Shown piece after piece: positions 1-5,788 of a stretch of 6,342 bases of DNA; within the stretch, counting starts at the first letter, position 1; each line of letters starts with the position of its first letter. The notes under the pieces are model-generated. The model was not told the origin of the DNA. It ran no database searches and worked only from the letters and a program-made list of their open reading frames with translations. A program made the position numbers and the translations under genes. The stretch lies in contig DAIRGS010000385.1 of assembly GCA_036794395.1 (NCBI GenBank), positions 1-6,342 of the forward strand. The letters run 5' to 3'. Source of the DNA: DASXMX01 sp036794395. Lineage in GTDB: Bacteria > Planctomycetota > Phycisphaerae > Tepidisphaerales > Tepidisphaeraceae.

Positions 1-69
1 GAGCCTCGCACTCCCGCTGAGCCCATATGCGATTGCCCTTGCTCTTCGATCCAGCGCGTTGCCACCGAT

Positions 70-98
70 TTGTGTGGGAAGGGATGCGGGCCTATACT
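70..98 (+). promoter_or_regulatory. Probable sigma-70-type promoter of the tRNA-Ala gene
   Basis: A -35-like hexamer TTGTGT (70-75) and a -10-like hexamer TATACT (93-98, five of six consensus bases) are separated by exactly 17 bases. This would place the transcription start near 104-106, a few bases before the mature tRNA 5' end at 112. Position, spacing and -10 quality fit a housekeeping promoter. The -35 box is only a half match, and no experiment supports the call. Confidence 0.6.
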
Positions 99-111
99 CC
101 GAAAAGTTTTC

Positions 112-184
112 GGGGCCGTAGCTCAATTGGGAGAGCACCACGTTTGCAACGTGGGGGTTGCCGGTTCGAGCCCGGTCGGCTCCA
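112..184 (+). tRNA. tRNA-Ala (anticodon UGC)
   Basis: The 73 bases fold into a full cloverleaf. The acceptor stem is 112-118 with 177-183, the D stem 121-124 with 133-136, the anticodon stem 138-142 with 150-154, and the T stem 160-164 with 172-176 around the loop TTCGAGC. The seven-base anticodon loop is TTTGCAA, giving anticodon TGC at 145-147, which reads GCN alanine codons. The acceptor stem carries the G3:U70 wobble pair (G114 with T179), the classic identity element recognised by alanyl-tRNA synthetase, so the assignment does not rest on the anticodon alone. The discriminator base is A184. The 3' CCA is not encoded (TTG follows), so a nucleotidyltransferase must add it. The gene stands alone with no rRNA next to it in the window. 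Confidence 0.97.
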
Positions 185-203
185 TTGTTTAACTGCACGC
201 AGA

Positions 204-227
204 GGCGGGTGGACGTATGAGCCCGCC
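204..227 (+). other. Hairpin between tRNA-Ala and the ferredoxin gene
   Basis: GGCGGG (204-209) pairs with CCCGCC (222-227) around a 12-base loop. It lies 20 bases after the tRNA and 26 bases before the ferredoxin start. It could help end or process the tRNA transcript, or shape the leader of the next gene. There is no T-run after it, so it is not a convincing intrinsic terminator. Confidence 0.3.
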
Positions 228-253
228 GATGCATGCCAAGCGACCCATGACCC

Positions 254-970
254 ATGGCTAAAAAGAAGTTCGTCGAGTTGCTGCGCGATATCTTCAGGCC
301 GCCGGCGGGACCGGTGCAGTCATCCGACAAGAAGATGGATCGACGTCGTTTTTTCCGCGCCGGGCTTGCCGAGATGATGAAACCCCTCGACGCGGCCATG
401 CGCCCGCTTGAGCACGTCGCTCGCGAATTCGGCAAGCTTGATGCGATCGAGCATCGCCCGGCTGTTACATCACCTCGAACCGCGCCGACTGTTGATCGCC
501 CCTGGCTCAGGCCGCCGGGTGCGATTCCCGAAAAAGAATTTCGCGACGCCTGCAGCAAGTGTAATCAGTGCGTCAGCGCCTGCCCGGTTTATGCGATCCA
601 CATCGACTACTCCGGCGACGAAGGCGCGGGCTTCCCCTACATCGACGCCGATGCCCAGGCGTGTACGTTATGCGATGGCCAGCCCTGCATGCCGGCTTGC
701 CCGACCGGAGCGCTTGCCATCGTTGAGCGTGAACAGATCGACATGGGCACGGCCAATTGGTTCGAGCAGACTTGCCGGATCACCCAGGGCGAAGATTGCA
801 CGATCTGCCTCGATGATTGCCCCATTGGCCGGACGGCCATCGAGCTCCAGGACGGGCGCATTCACGTGTTTGAAGAGGGCTGCACGGGCTGCGGCCTGTG
901 CCAGAATCATTGCCCAACCGATCCGAAAAGCATCATCGTCATTCCCAAGTCTTCCCGGGAAATTCGATAA
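254..970 (+). CDS. MauM/NapG-like ferredoxin-type protein with four [4Fe-4S] binding motifs
   Basis: This 238-residue iron-sulphur protein most likely passes electrons between redox partners. Its sixteen cysteines fall into four clusters of four: C100/C103/C106/C110 followed by Pro; C137/C140/C145/C149 followed by Pro; C174/C182/C185/C189 followed by Pro; and C210/C213/C216/C220 followed by Pro. The block LRPPGAIPEKEF just before the first cluster matches the block before the first cluster of E. coli NapG, and cluster order and spacing also fit NapG/MauM. An RRRFFRAGL stretch (residues 30-38) looks like a twin-arginine motif. However, the next 30 residues have no hydrophobic run, so export is doubtful and the protein is probably cytoplasmic. 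No nap, mau or other oxidoreductase gene is in the window, so the partner is unknown and I give no gene symbol. The start at 254 lacks a clear Shine-Dalgarno sequence. ATG 335 (Met28) is an alternative that would put the arginines at the very N-terminus. The downstream STAS gene runs convergently. Confidence 0.88.
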   Translation: MAKKKFVELLRDIFRPPAGPVQSSDKKMDRRRFFRAGLAEMMKPLDAAMRPLEHVAREFGKLDAIEHRPAVTSPRTAPTVDRPWLRPPGAIPEKEFRDACSKCNQCVSACPVYAIHIDYSGDEGAGFPYIDADAQACTLCDGQPCMPACPTGALAIVEREQIDMGTANWFEQTCRITQGEDCTICLDDCPIGRTAIELQDGRIHVFEEGCTGCGLCQNHCPTDPKSIIVIPKSSREIR

Positions 971-985
971 CGTCGGGCGACGGTC

Positions 986-1315
986 TTAATTCATTTGAAC
1001 GGTTGCCAGCGCGGTGGAAACGTCATCGGCCATTGTAAAAAGCTTGTCCAGGCCCGTTACGAGTAGCGCACCCCACACCTGATCCCCAAGACTGCATAAC
1101 ACAAGGCGCCCGGCGTTGGCGTTCACTTGCTTTCGCAGCTTGAGCATCTTGGCCAGGTTCGAGGAATTGATGTACCTCACGCCGGTGAAATCCAGCACGG
1201 CGCTGGCGGGTTTGCCCGCAATCGCCTGCTCGAGCGACATCAGGTCGTCGGTGAGCTGAGGATCGTCGGCCAGGCGGACGACGTAGATGCTGTCAGACCA
1301 TTGCTCGATCGCCAT
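986..1315 (-). CDS. STAS-domain protein, anti-sigma factor antagonist (SpoIIAA-like)
   Basis: This 109-residue protein consists of a single STAS domain, the usual size for SpoIIAA/RsbV-type antagonists. In that family the unphosphorylated protein binds an anti-sigma kinase and so frees a sigma factor; phosphorylation of a conserved serine switches it off. The core signature is LDFTGVRYINSSNLAKML (residues 41-58). The tandem serines Ser51-Ser52 sit where the family has its phosphorylation site. The usual Asp before the serines is Asn50 and the usual Gly after them is Asn53, so switching may differ or be lost. The start is ATG at 1315: AGGAG at 1328-1324 lies 8 bases upstream. An in-frame GTG at 1324 overlaps that ribosome site and is unlikely to be used. 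No kinase, phosphatase or sigma factor gene is nearby, so partners are unknown. Solo STAS proteins can also act in other partner-switching circuits. Confidence 0.85.
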   Translation of the reverse strand: MAIEQWSDSIYVVRLADDPQLTDDLMSLEQAIAGKPASAVLDFTGVRYINSSNLAKMLKLRKQVNANAGRLVLCSLGDQVWGALLVTGLDKLFTMADDVSTALATVQMN

Positions 1316-1323
1316 CGGTTTCA

Positions 1324-1328
1324 CTCCT
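1324..1328 (-). promoter_or_regulatory. Ribosome binding site that fixes the STAS gene start
   Basis: On the minus strand AGGAG is followed by 8 bases and then ATG (1315-1313). It is the clearest Shine-Dalgarno sequence in the window. It rules in the ATG and argues against the in-frame GTG at 1324-1322, whose first base lies inside the site. Confidence 0.75.
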
Positions 1329-1404
1329 GACTTACGGCCCTAACGCTAGCGAGGTGATGCGTTGGATGCAAACCAAACGGCCTGTTTGAACTTCATTCCC
1401 GATG

Positions 1405-1432
1405 TTGTCAGCACCGAAGGCCCGGCTACGAT
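1405..1432 (+). promoter_or_regulatory. Possible promoter for the first TPR-glycosyltransferase gene
   Basis: TTGTCA (1405-1410, five of six -35 bases) and TACGAT (1427-1432, four of six -10 bases) are 16 bases apart on the plus strand, in the divergent spacer between the STAS gene and the glycosyltransferase gene. The predicted start near 1439 would give a leader of only about 17 bases, beginning close to the GGAGG at 1439-1443. If real, it would exclude the upstream ATG at 1402 as the start codon. This is a consensus match by eye and therefore tentative. Confidence 0.3.
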
Positions 1433-1438
1433 CGTTAC

Positions 1439-1444
1439 GGAGGA
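1439..1444 (+). promoter_or_regulatory. Ribosome binding site of the first TPR-glycosyltransferase gene
   Basis: GGAGGA lies 11 bases before ATG 1456, slightly farther than usual. The other in-frame candidate, ATG 1402, has no such sequence upstream, and the 18 extra residues it would add do not look like part of a TPR. This site therefore decides the start at 1456. Confidence 0.55.
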
Positions 1445-1455
1445 ATCGGTCCGCC

Positions 1456-3639
1456 ATGCCGCAAATGACGCTTCAAGCCGCTTTCGAATTGGCTGTTCGC
1501 CACCATGAGGCGGGGCAACTGAACGAGGCAGATTCGCTGTATCGGCAGATCCTCGAGCATCAGCCGGGTCATGCCGACTCGTTGCATTTGCGAGGAGTGC
1601 TCGCAGGGCAGCTCGGTCATTTTCAGGACGGAATCGATCTAATCCGGCGGGCGATCGTGCTTCAGCCGGAATCGGCTCAGTATTACAGCAATCTCGGCGT
1701 GATTTTGGGGAACCTCGGACGCCACGAGGAATCCATCGCCGCCCACCGGCAGGCGCTGAGTCTTTATCCGACATTCACCGAAGCCAGGGGGAATCTGGCC
1801 GCTGCGCTGCTGGAGTCGGGCCGGGTGCAGGAATCGATGGCGGAGTATCAAAGACTCGTCGCCGAGCAACCGGAATATCCTGAAGGATTAAATGGCCTGG
1901 GGAACGCGCTGCTGAGCGGAAAGAACCTGGACGGTGCGATTGCGATGTATCAGCGCGCACTGATGCTCAAACCCGCCTACCCCGACGCCGCAAGCAATTT
2001 GTGCAACGCGCTGCGACTGCGAGGACGCTATGCCGAAGCAGTGGCAGCGGGGCAGCAGGCCGTCGCTCTTCGCCCGGATTTCGCCGAGGCATTTAACAAT
2101 CTTGGCACCGCCTTTCAGATGAACGTCCAGCACGATGAAGCAATCGCGGCGTATCGCCGGGCCGTGGAACTGCGACCTGGGTATGTTCAGGCGTTTTACA
2201 ATCTCGGGGGCGCGCTCCAATCCACCAATCGCCTGGATGAAGCCATCAAGGCGTATCACAAAGCCCTGGCACTACAACCCGATTATCCCGAGGTCCACGG
2301 AAATCTCGGGAACGCCCTGAAGGATATGGGCCGGATCGATGAGGCGCTCGATTCCTATCGAAAAGCCGTGACGCTCAAATCCGAGTGCAAGGCGGCGGAC
2401 AATCTTTTGTTCGGCATTCATTTTCACGAAGGGTTCGGGTCGAAAGAGATTTTCGAAGAACACGCCCGTTGGAATCGCCGATACGCCCGCCCGCTGGCAA
2501 GCTTCATTAAGCCGTTTCACAACGATCGATCCCCCAACCGGCCCCTCCGAATCGGATATGTGTCGCCCGATTTGAGCGTGCATCCGGTCGGCCGGTTTTT
2601 GCTGCCGCTGCTTGCACAGCGCGATCGGGCGAATTTCAACGTCACCTGCTATTCGGATGTGTCGCATCCCGACTGGATGACCGAAAAAATTCAGGCCGCT
2701 TCAGATCTCTGGCGAGTGACCGTTGGCCTGAACGACGAGCAGATTGCCGATCAGATTTACGCCGATCAAATCGATATCCTTGTTGATCTCACGATGCACG
2801 CCGAGGGATCCCGGCTGCTTGTATTCGCGCGAAAGCCTGCCCCGGTGCAAGTCACCTACCTGGCCTATTGCAGCACCACCGGACTTGAAACGATGGATTA
2901 CCGCCTCACCGATCCATACCTCGATCCCGTGGATTCGCCCGAGGCGGATGCGTGTTATTCAGAGCGGTCGGTTCGCCTGCCATACACGTACTGGTGTTAT
3001 CAGGCACCGGTTGAGGCCCCGCAAGTCGGGCCGATGCCGGCGGGGCGGTCGGGGCAAGTAACGTTCGGCTGCCTAAACAATTATTCAAAGATTTCTCCGA
3101 GCGTTCTGTCGACCTGGTGCGAAATCCTCAAGCGCGTGCCCAACTCGAAATTGCTCGTGTTTTCGCGCGAAGGCGCTCATCGCCAGCGCGCGTTGGATTT
3201 GGTCGCGCTCGAAGGAATTGACTTAGCCCGGTTCCAATTTGTTGGCCCTGTTCCGACGGAGCAATACTTTAGACGGTATTTGGAAATCGATATCGCGTTG
3301 GATCCGTTTCCGTATCCCGGTGGCACGACAACCTGCGACGCACTATGGATGGGAGTGCCCGTCATTTCGCTTGCGGGCCGAACGGCAGTCTCGCGCGGAG
3401 GCTTAAGTATTCTGTCCAATGTCGGGCTTGCGGATCTGGTTGCCCGCGATCGTGAACAATACGTAGCGAGCGCCGCAAATCTCGCGGCAGATGTGGCCCG
3501 AATCGCGAATCTTCGTGCAACGCTCCGCGGACGGATGCTGGCATCGCCCCTCATGGATGCTCAAAGGTTCACCCGTGACGTTGAAGGTACGTTTCGGGAC
3601 ATGTGGCGAAGCTGGTGCGGGTTGCCTATTGCTAAATGA
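1456..3639 (+). CDS. TPR-repeat O-GlcNAc transferase/SPINDLY-family protein glycosyltransferase (GT41), nine TPRs
   Basis: This 727-residue protein probably transfers a sugar from a nucleotide donor to Ser/Thr of cytoplasmic proteins, with the TPR superhelix selecting targets. Residues 4-309 form nine gapless 34-residue TPR units, almost all ending in Pro (for example ALALQP at 270-275). A linker (about 310-362) leads to the GT41 catalytic region: LRIGYVSPDLSVHPVGRF (364-381), where His376 matches the first active-site histidine of human OGT; DLTMHAEGSRLLVFA (444-458) with His448; LNNYSKISPS (540-549), where Lys545 matches the UDP-contacting lysine of OGT; DPFPYPGGTTTCDALWMG (616-633), the donor-site loop; and a tail resembling OGT's SPLFN block (ASPLMDAQRF, 696-705). 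The domain lacks the long insert of animal OGT, as is normal for bacteria. The GGTTT loop resembles plant SPINDLY, an O-fucosyltransferase, more than the GHTT of OGT, so GlcNAc versus fucose is open. No signal peptide or membrane segment is seen. The gene is convergent with its paralogue. Confidence 0.92.
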   Translation: MPQMTLQAAFELAVRHHEAGQLNEADSLYRQILEHQPGHADSLHLRGVLAGQLGHFQDGIDLIRRAIVLQPESAQYYSNLGVILGNLGRHEESIAAHRQALSLYPTFTEARGNLAAALLESGRVQESMAEYQRLVAEQPEYPEGLNGLGNALLSGKNLDGAIAMYQRALMLKPAYPDAASNLCNALRLRGRYAEAVAAGQQAVALRPDFAEAFNNLGTAFQMNVQHDEAIAAYRRAVELRPGYVQAFYNLGGALQSTNRLDEAIKAYHKALALQPDYPEVHGNLGNALKDMGRIDEALDSYRKAVTLKSECKAADNLLFGIHFHEGFGSKEIFEEHARWNRRYARPLASFIKPFHNDRSPNRPLRIGYVSPDLSVHPVGRFLLPLLAQRDRANFNVTCYSDVSHPDWMTEKIQAASDLWRVTVGLNDEQIADQIYADQIDILVDLTMHAEGSRLLVFARKPAPVQVTYLAYCSTTGLETMDYRLTDPYLDPVDSPEADACYSERSVRLPYTYWCYQAPVEAPQVGPMPAGRSGQVTFGCLNNYSKISPSVLSTWCEILKRVPNSKLLVFSREGAHRQRALDLVALEGIDLARFQFVGPVPTEQYFRRYLEIDIALDPFPYPGGTTTCDALWMGVPVISLAGRTAVSRGGLSILSNVGLADLVARDREQYVASAANLAADVARIANLRATLRGRMLASPLMDAQRFTRDVEGTFRDMWRSWCGLPIAK

Positions 3640-3663
3640 ACGTGCGTGATTCTGCGCCTTTTC

Positions 3664-3686
3664 GTGGCATGGGCTTCCAGCCCATG
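3664..3686 (+). repeat. REP-like element, left copy (GTGG head plus perfect hairpin)
   Basis: A GTGG tetranucleotide (3664-3667) is directly followed by CATGGGCT (3668-3675), a TCC loop, and AGCCCATG (3679-3686), a perfect 8-base-pair stem. REP elements mobilised by RAYT transposases (REP-associated tyrosine transposases of the IS200/IS605 group) typically have a GTRG tetranucleotide immediately before an imperfect or perfect hairpin, which is this layout. No RAYT gene lies in the window. The opposite copy is at 3854-3876. Confidence 0.55.
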
Positions 3687-3703
3687 ATTGAGGGGCATGA
3701 CCA

Positions 3704-3835
3704 CCAGCGACGGGTCCGATTTGGGAAAACCAACTTTTGACTGGTGGACAACCTTCTGATTTGCCCGNNNNNNNNNNCCCGGAGAAAATTCCCGGTTCCG
3801 GCGAGTTTATTTCCCCACATCCCACCCGTCGCTGG
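3704..3835. repeat. 12-base inverted repeat flanking the assembly gap
   Basis: CCAGCGACGGGT at 3704-3715 is the exact reverse complement of ACCCGTCGCTGG at 3824-3835. The neighbouring bases are also related: GGGTCC follows on the left (3712-3717) and GGACCC overlaps on the right (3834-3839), so the two arms look like shifted versions of one motif. The arms lie inside the two REP-like hairpins and enclose the N run, so the true distance between them is unknown. Confidence 0.7.
3768..3777. other. Assembly gap (10 Ns)
   Basis: Ten unresolved bases sit between CCCG (3764-3767) and CCCGG (3778-3782), in the middle of the inverted-repeat region. A round number of Ns is usually a scaffolding placeholder rather than a measured length, so sequence of unknown size may be missing here. 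Confidence 0.95.
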
Positions 3836-3853
3836 ACCCGAAGCGTCCTCACC

Positions 3854-3876
3854 CACGGCTTACAAAGCCGTGCCAC
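3854..3876 (-). repeat. REP-like element, right copy in inverted orientation
   Basis: Read on the minus strand, GTGG (3876-3873) is followed by CACGGCTT (3872-3865), a TGT loop, and AAGCCGTG (3861-3854), again a perfect 8-base-pair stem with a 3-base loop. Compared with the left copy, the stem differs at three positions, each with a matching change in the partner strand. The structure is kept while the sequence has drifted. Two such elements facing each other resemble a REP doublet (REPIN/BIME arrangement), though the spacing here is unusually long. Confidence 0.55.
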
Positions 3877-3910
3877 AAATCAGCAATAGCGCGGAATCGT
3901 GCACGGTCAT

Positions 3911-5788
3911 TTAGCTGCCCGGCTCTGACCGTTCACCAGCCCATTTTTGCCACGCCTGCTGGTACAACGCTTCCAGATCTTTGACGTACAGCGACGCATC
4001 CATCAGACTCGAGCCCATCATCCGTGATCGCAGTTGCGATCGAAGTGCCCGCAAACCAGTCAGGTCAGCAGCAGTTTCAACCGCGATGCGGACGTACTCG
4101 TCCCTCGATTTCGCAATCAAATTTTGAAGTCCAAGGTTTGTCAGCATGCTCACCCCGGCCCGTCCAACCGGCAAACCACCGGCAACCGTCACCACGGGCA
4201 CGCCCATCCACAACGCATCCAATGTTGTCGTGCCCCCGTTATACGGGAACGGATCGAGCGCGATGTCGATCGTGTTGTAAGTTGCGAAATACGCTTGCAG
4301 TCCCTCCCGTGGCACCGGAACAACCCGGCTGCGCTCAATTCCATTGCTTTCGAACCGCCCGAGGATCGAAGAATCGACTTCAGCCCCTGGAGCAAACAGA
4401 ACGAGCCGGCTGTTCGGAACCCTGTTGAGCAACTCAGCCCAGGCTCCGATGACCTGCTCATTCACCTTCGCCAGTGTGTTCATAGATCCAAAGGTGACAT
4501 AACCATTGCGATCCGCTGGCAGCGGCCCGACATCCGAAGCGGCGGCGGGCGCGGGGTAACTCCAATACGTTCGCGGCAGCGGGAGCAATTGTTCAGTGAA
4601 GTATTGTTCGTTGCCCTCCCCAATCATGTGGACGTCGCAAACGCATCCATCGATTTGAGACAGTCCGCTGGTCCCGCAGTACGCCAGGTGCGTGAGTTGC
4701 ACCGGGGCCGGGCGCTTGGCGAATGCGCCTAGACGGCATCCGCGCATGTGCAGGTTGAGATCGATCAGAATGTCGATCCGATCCGAGCGGACCTGTTCGG
4801 CAAGCACCTCATCGGTCAATCCGCCGGTGTCCCGCCAGAGGTCCGTTGCGATTCTCAGCCGGTGCGACATCTCATCGGGAATAGTGGTGTCGCTGTACGC
4901 GACGATCTCGAAACGCGAGCGATCGTGGTTTTGAAAGATCGGCAGCATAAACGATCCGACCACGTGCGACCTGAGGTTCGGTGAGACATATCCGATCCGC
5001 AACCGTCGATCGGGAGATCGGTCGATGCTGTGTGAGACGTCGGCACCGACTGGGTTATTTGCAAAACGATTCGCCCACTCACGATGTGTTGCGATAATTT
5101 TCGTAGGTGTTGTGTTGGGGTCGAAATAGAGCGCATAGCACAAATTGCTGTGCGCTTCGCGATAATTGGGATCGAGCTGGGTCGCGCGCGAAAACGCGTC
5201 GATTGCCGGGCCGATCTGCCCGCTCTCGCGCAGGCAGCTTCCCAGCATGTTCCAGGCCGGGGCGAGCTTCGGTGCGATCGCAATGGCGCGACGGAAATTC
5301 GCCTCAGCTTCGTCGAGTCGATCCTGGCCGCGAAGGATTTTCCCCAGGTTCAAAAACCCCGGCGCGTTGTTCGGCTGAAGTGAGACCGCGGTTTTGAAAT
5401 GCCCCAACGCCCCAGCGGTATCTCCCCTTCGAAAGAGCAACGCGCCCAGGTTGGTGTGCGCCTCCGCCAGATCCGGCTTAATCGCGATGGCCTTTTGCAG
5501 TGCGGCCTCGGCGCCGCCGCGATCCCCCATTGCATCGAGCGAAATCGAAAGGTGATAGTTGTCCTCGGCAGTAATTGGCGAGAGTGCGATTGCTCTGCCG
5601 AGGAGAGCCGCCGCATCGACATGCAGCGCCAGACGTTGGGCGATCACGCCCAGGGTTTGCAGCGACTTCGCGTCCGTCGGAGGGGATTGGAGTACCTTTC
5701 GAAAAAGATGTTCGGCATCGGCGGCTTTGCCCGCCACCAGAAGCTCCAAAGCGCGCCGAATCGCTTGTTCCGGCGAAATCGGGTTCAT
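3911..5788 (-). CDS. TPR-repeat O-GlcNAc transferase/SPINDLY-family protein glycosyltransferase (GT41), six TPRs
   Basis: This is the paralogue of the plus-strand GT41 gene, 625 residues from the chosen start. Six consecutive 34-residue TPR units fill residues 4-207, followed by a degenerate seventh helix pair leading into HREWANRFANNP (235-246), the usual linker before the catalytic part. GT41 landmarks are LRIGYVSPNLRSHVVGSF (263-280) with His275; DLNLHMRGCRLGAFA (343-357) with His347; MNTLAKVNEQ (436-445) with Lys441; DPFPYNGGTTTLDALWMG (512-529); and SSLMDASLYVKDLE (593-606). Role and compartment should match the paralogue: cytoplasmic protein glycosylation with an undetermined donor sugar. 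The region after the LAYC motif (QIDGCVCDVH, 378-387) departs from the MDYRLTD of the other copy, hinting at a different acceptor or donor fit. The start is uncertain. ATG 5788 places Met just before the first TPR, as in the paralogue; ATG 5812, ATG 5818 and TTG 5863 are in frame, and none has a Shine-Dalgarno sequence. Confidence 0.9.
   Translation of the reverse strand: MNPISPEQAIRRALELLVAGKAADAEHLFRKVLQSPPTDAKSLQTLGVIAQRLALHVDAAALLGRAIALSPITAEDNYHLSISLDAMGDRGGAEAALQKAIAIKPDLAEAHTNLGALLFRRGDTAGALGHFKTAVSLQPNNAPGFLNLGKILRGQDRLDEAEANFRRAIAIAPKLAPAWNMLGSCLRESGQIGPAIDAFSRATQLDPNYREAHSNLCYALYFDPNTTPTKIIATHREWANRFANNPVGADVSHSIDRSPDRRLRIGYVSPNLRSHVVGSFMLPIFQNHDRSRFEIVAYSDTTIPDEMSHRLRIATDLWRDTGGLTDEVLAEQVRSDRIDILIDLNLHMRGCRLGAFAKRPAPVQLTHLAYCGTSGLSQIDGCVCDVHMIGEGNEQYFTEQLLPLPRTYWSYPAPAAASDVGPLPADRNGYVTFGSMNTLAKVNEQVIGAWAELLNRVPNSRLVLFAPGAEVDSSILGRFESNGIERSRVVPVPREGLQAYFATYNTIDIALDPFPYNGGTTTLDALWMGVPVVTVAGGLPVGRAGVSMLTNLGLQNLIAKSRDEYVRIAVETAADLTGLRALRSQLRSRMMGSSLMDASLYVKDLEALYQQAWQKWAGERSEPGS

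Larger units (their letters stand above)
3640..3910. other. Convergent spacer between the two glycosyltransferase genes, holding repeats and an assembly gap
   Basis: No gene is supported here. The spacer has a nested inverted architecture. Outermost are two GTGG-headed hairpins in opposite orientation (3664-3686 and 3854-3876). Inside them is a 12-base inverted repeat (3704-3715 and 3824-3835), and near the centre are 10 Ns. A further 7-base pair, CCACCAG (3701-3707) with CTGGTGG (3741-3747), overlaps the left arm region. The hairpins may also serve as transcript ends for the two converging genes, although neither is followed by a T-run. Confidence 0.7.

Noticed and set aside
1..69. Possible 3' end of an upstream gene
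   Set aside because: One plus-strand frame stays open from base 2 to a TAG at 118-120, inside the tRNA, and nothing in the translation is recognisable; too short to support a partial gene.
27..377. Open frame on plus running through the tRNA
   Set aside because: It reads straight through a confident tRNA-Ala and overlaps the ferredoxin in another frame; its product resembles no known protein.
971..982. Possible bidirectional terminator between the ferredoxin and STAS genes
   Set aside because: CGTC-GGGC-GACG is only a four-pair stem without a proper T-run on either strand; too weak to call.
408..989. Long plus-strand frame inside the ferredoxin gene
   Set aside because: It is a +1 shadow of the four-cluster ferredoxin, rich in Arg, Ser and Ala as expected for a shifted frame in GC-rich DNA.
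1338..1376. Minus-strand promoter for the STAS gene (TTGCAT, 17 bases, TAGCGT)
   Set aside because: Spacing is right, but both boxes match the consensus at only three of six positions, which is expected by chance in a spacer this long.
1402..1455. Upstream ATG (1402) as start of the first glycosyltransferase
   Set aside because: There is no ribosome site before it, the 18 extra residues lie outside the TPR array, and GGAGGA at 1439-1444 supports ATG 1456.
1465..2382. Nine-fold repeat in the first glycosyltransferase as a DNA repeat or recombination array
   Set aside because: The 102-base periodicity comes from TPR units. The units are similar at key protein positions but diverged at DNA level, so this is ordinary TPR architecture.
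4034..4732. 232-codon plus-strand frame opposite the second glycosyltransferase
   Set aside because: It is antisense to a conserved GT41 catalytic domain, and its product has no recognisable motif.
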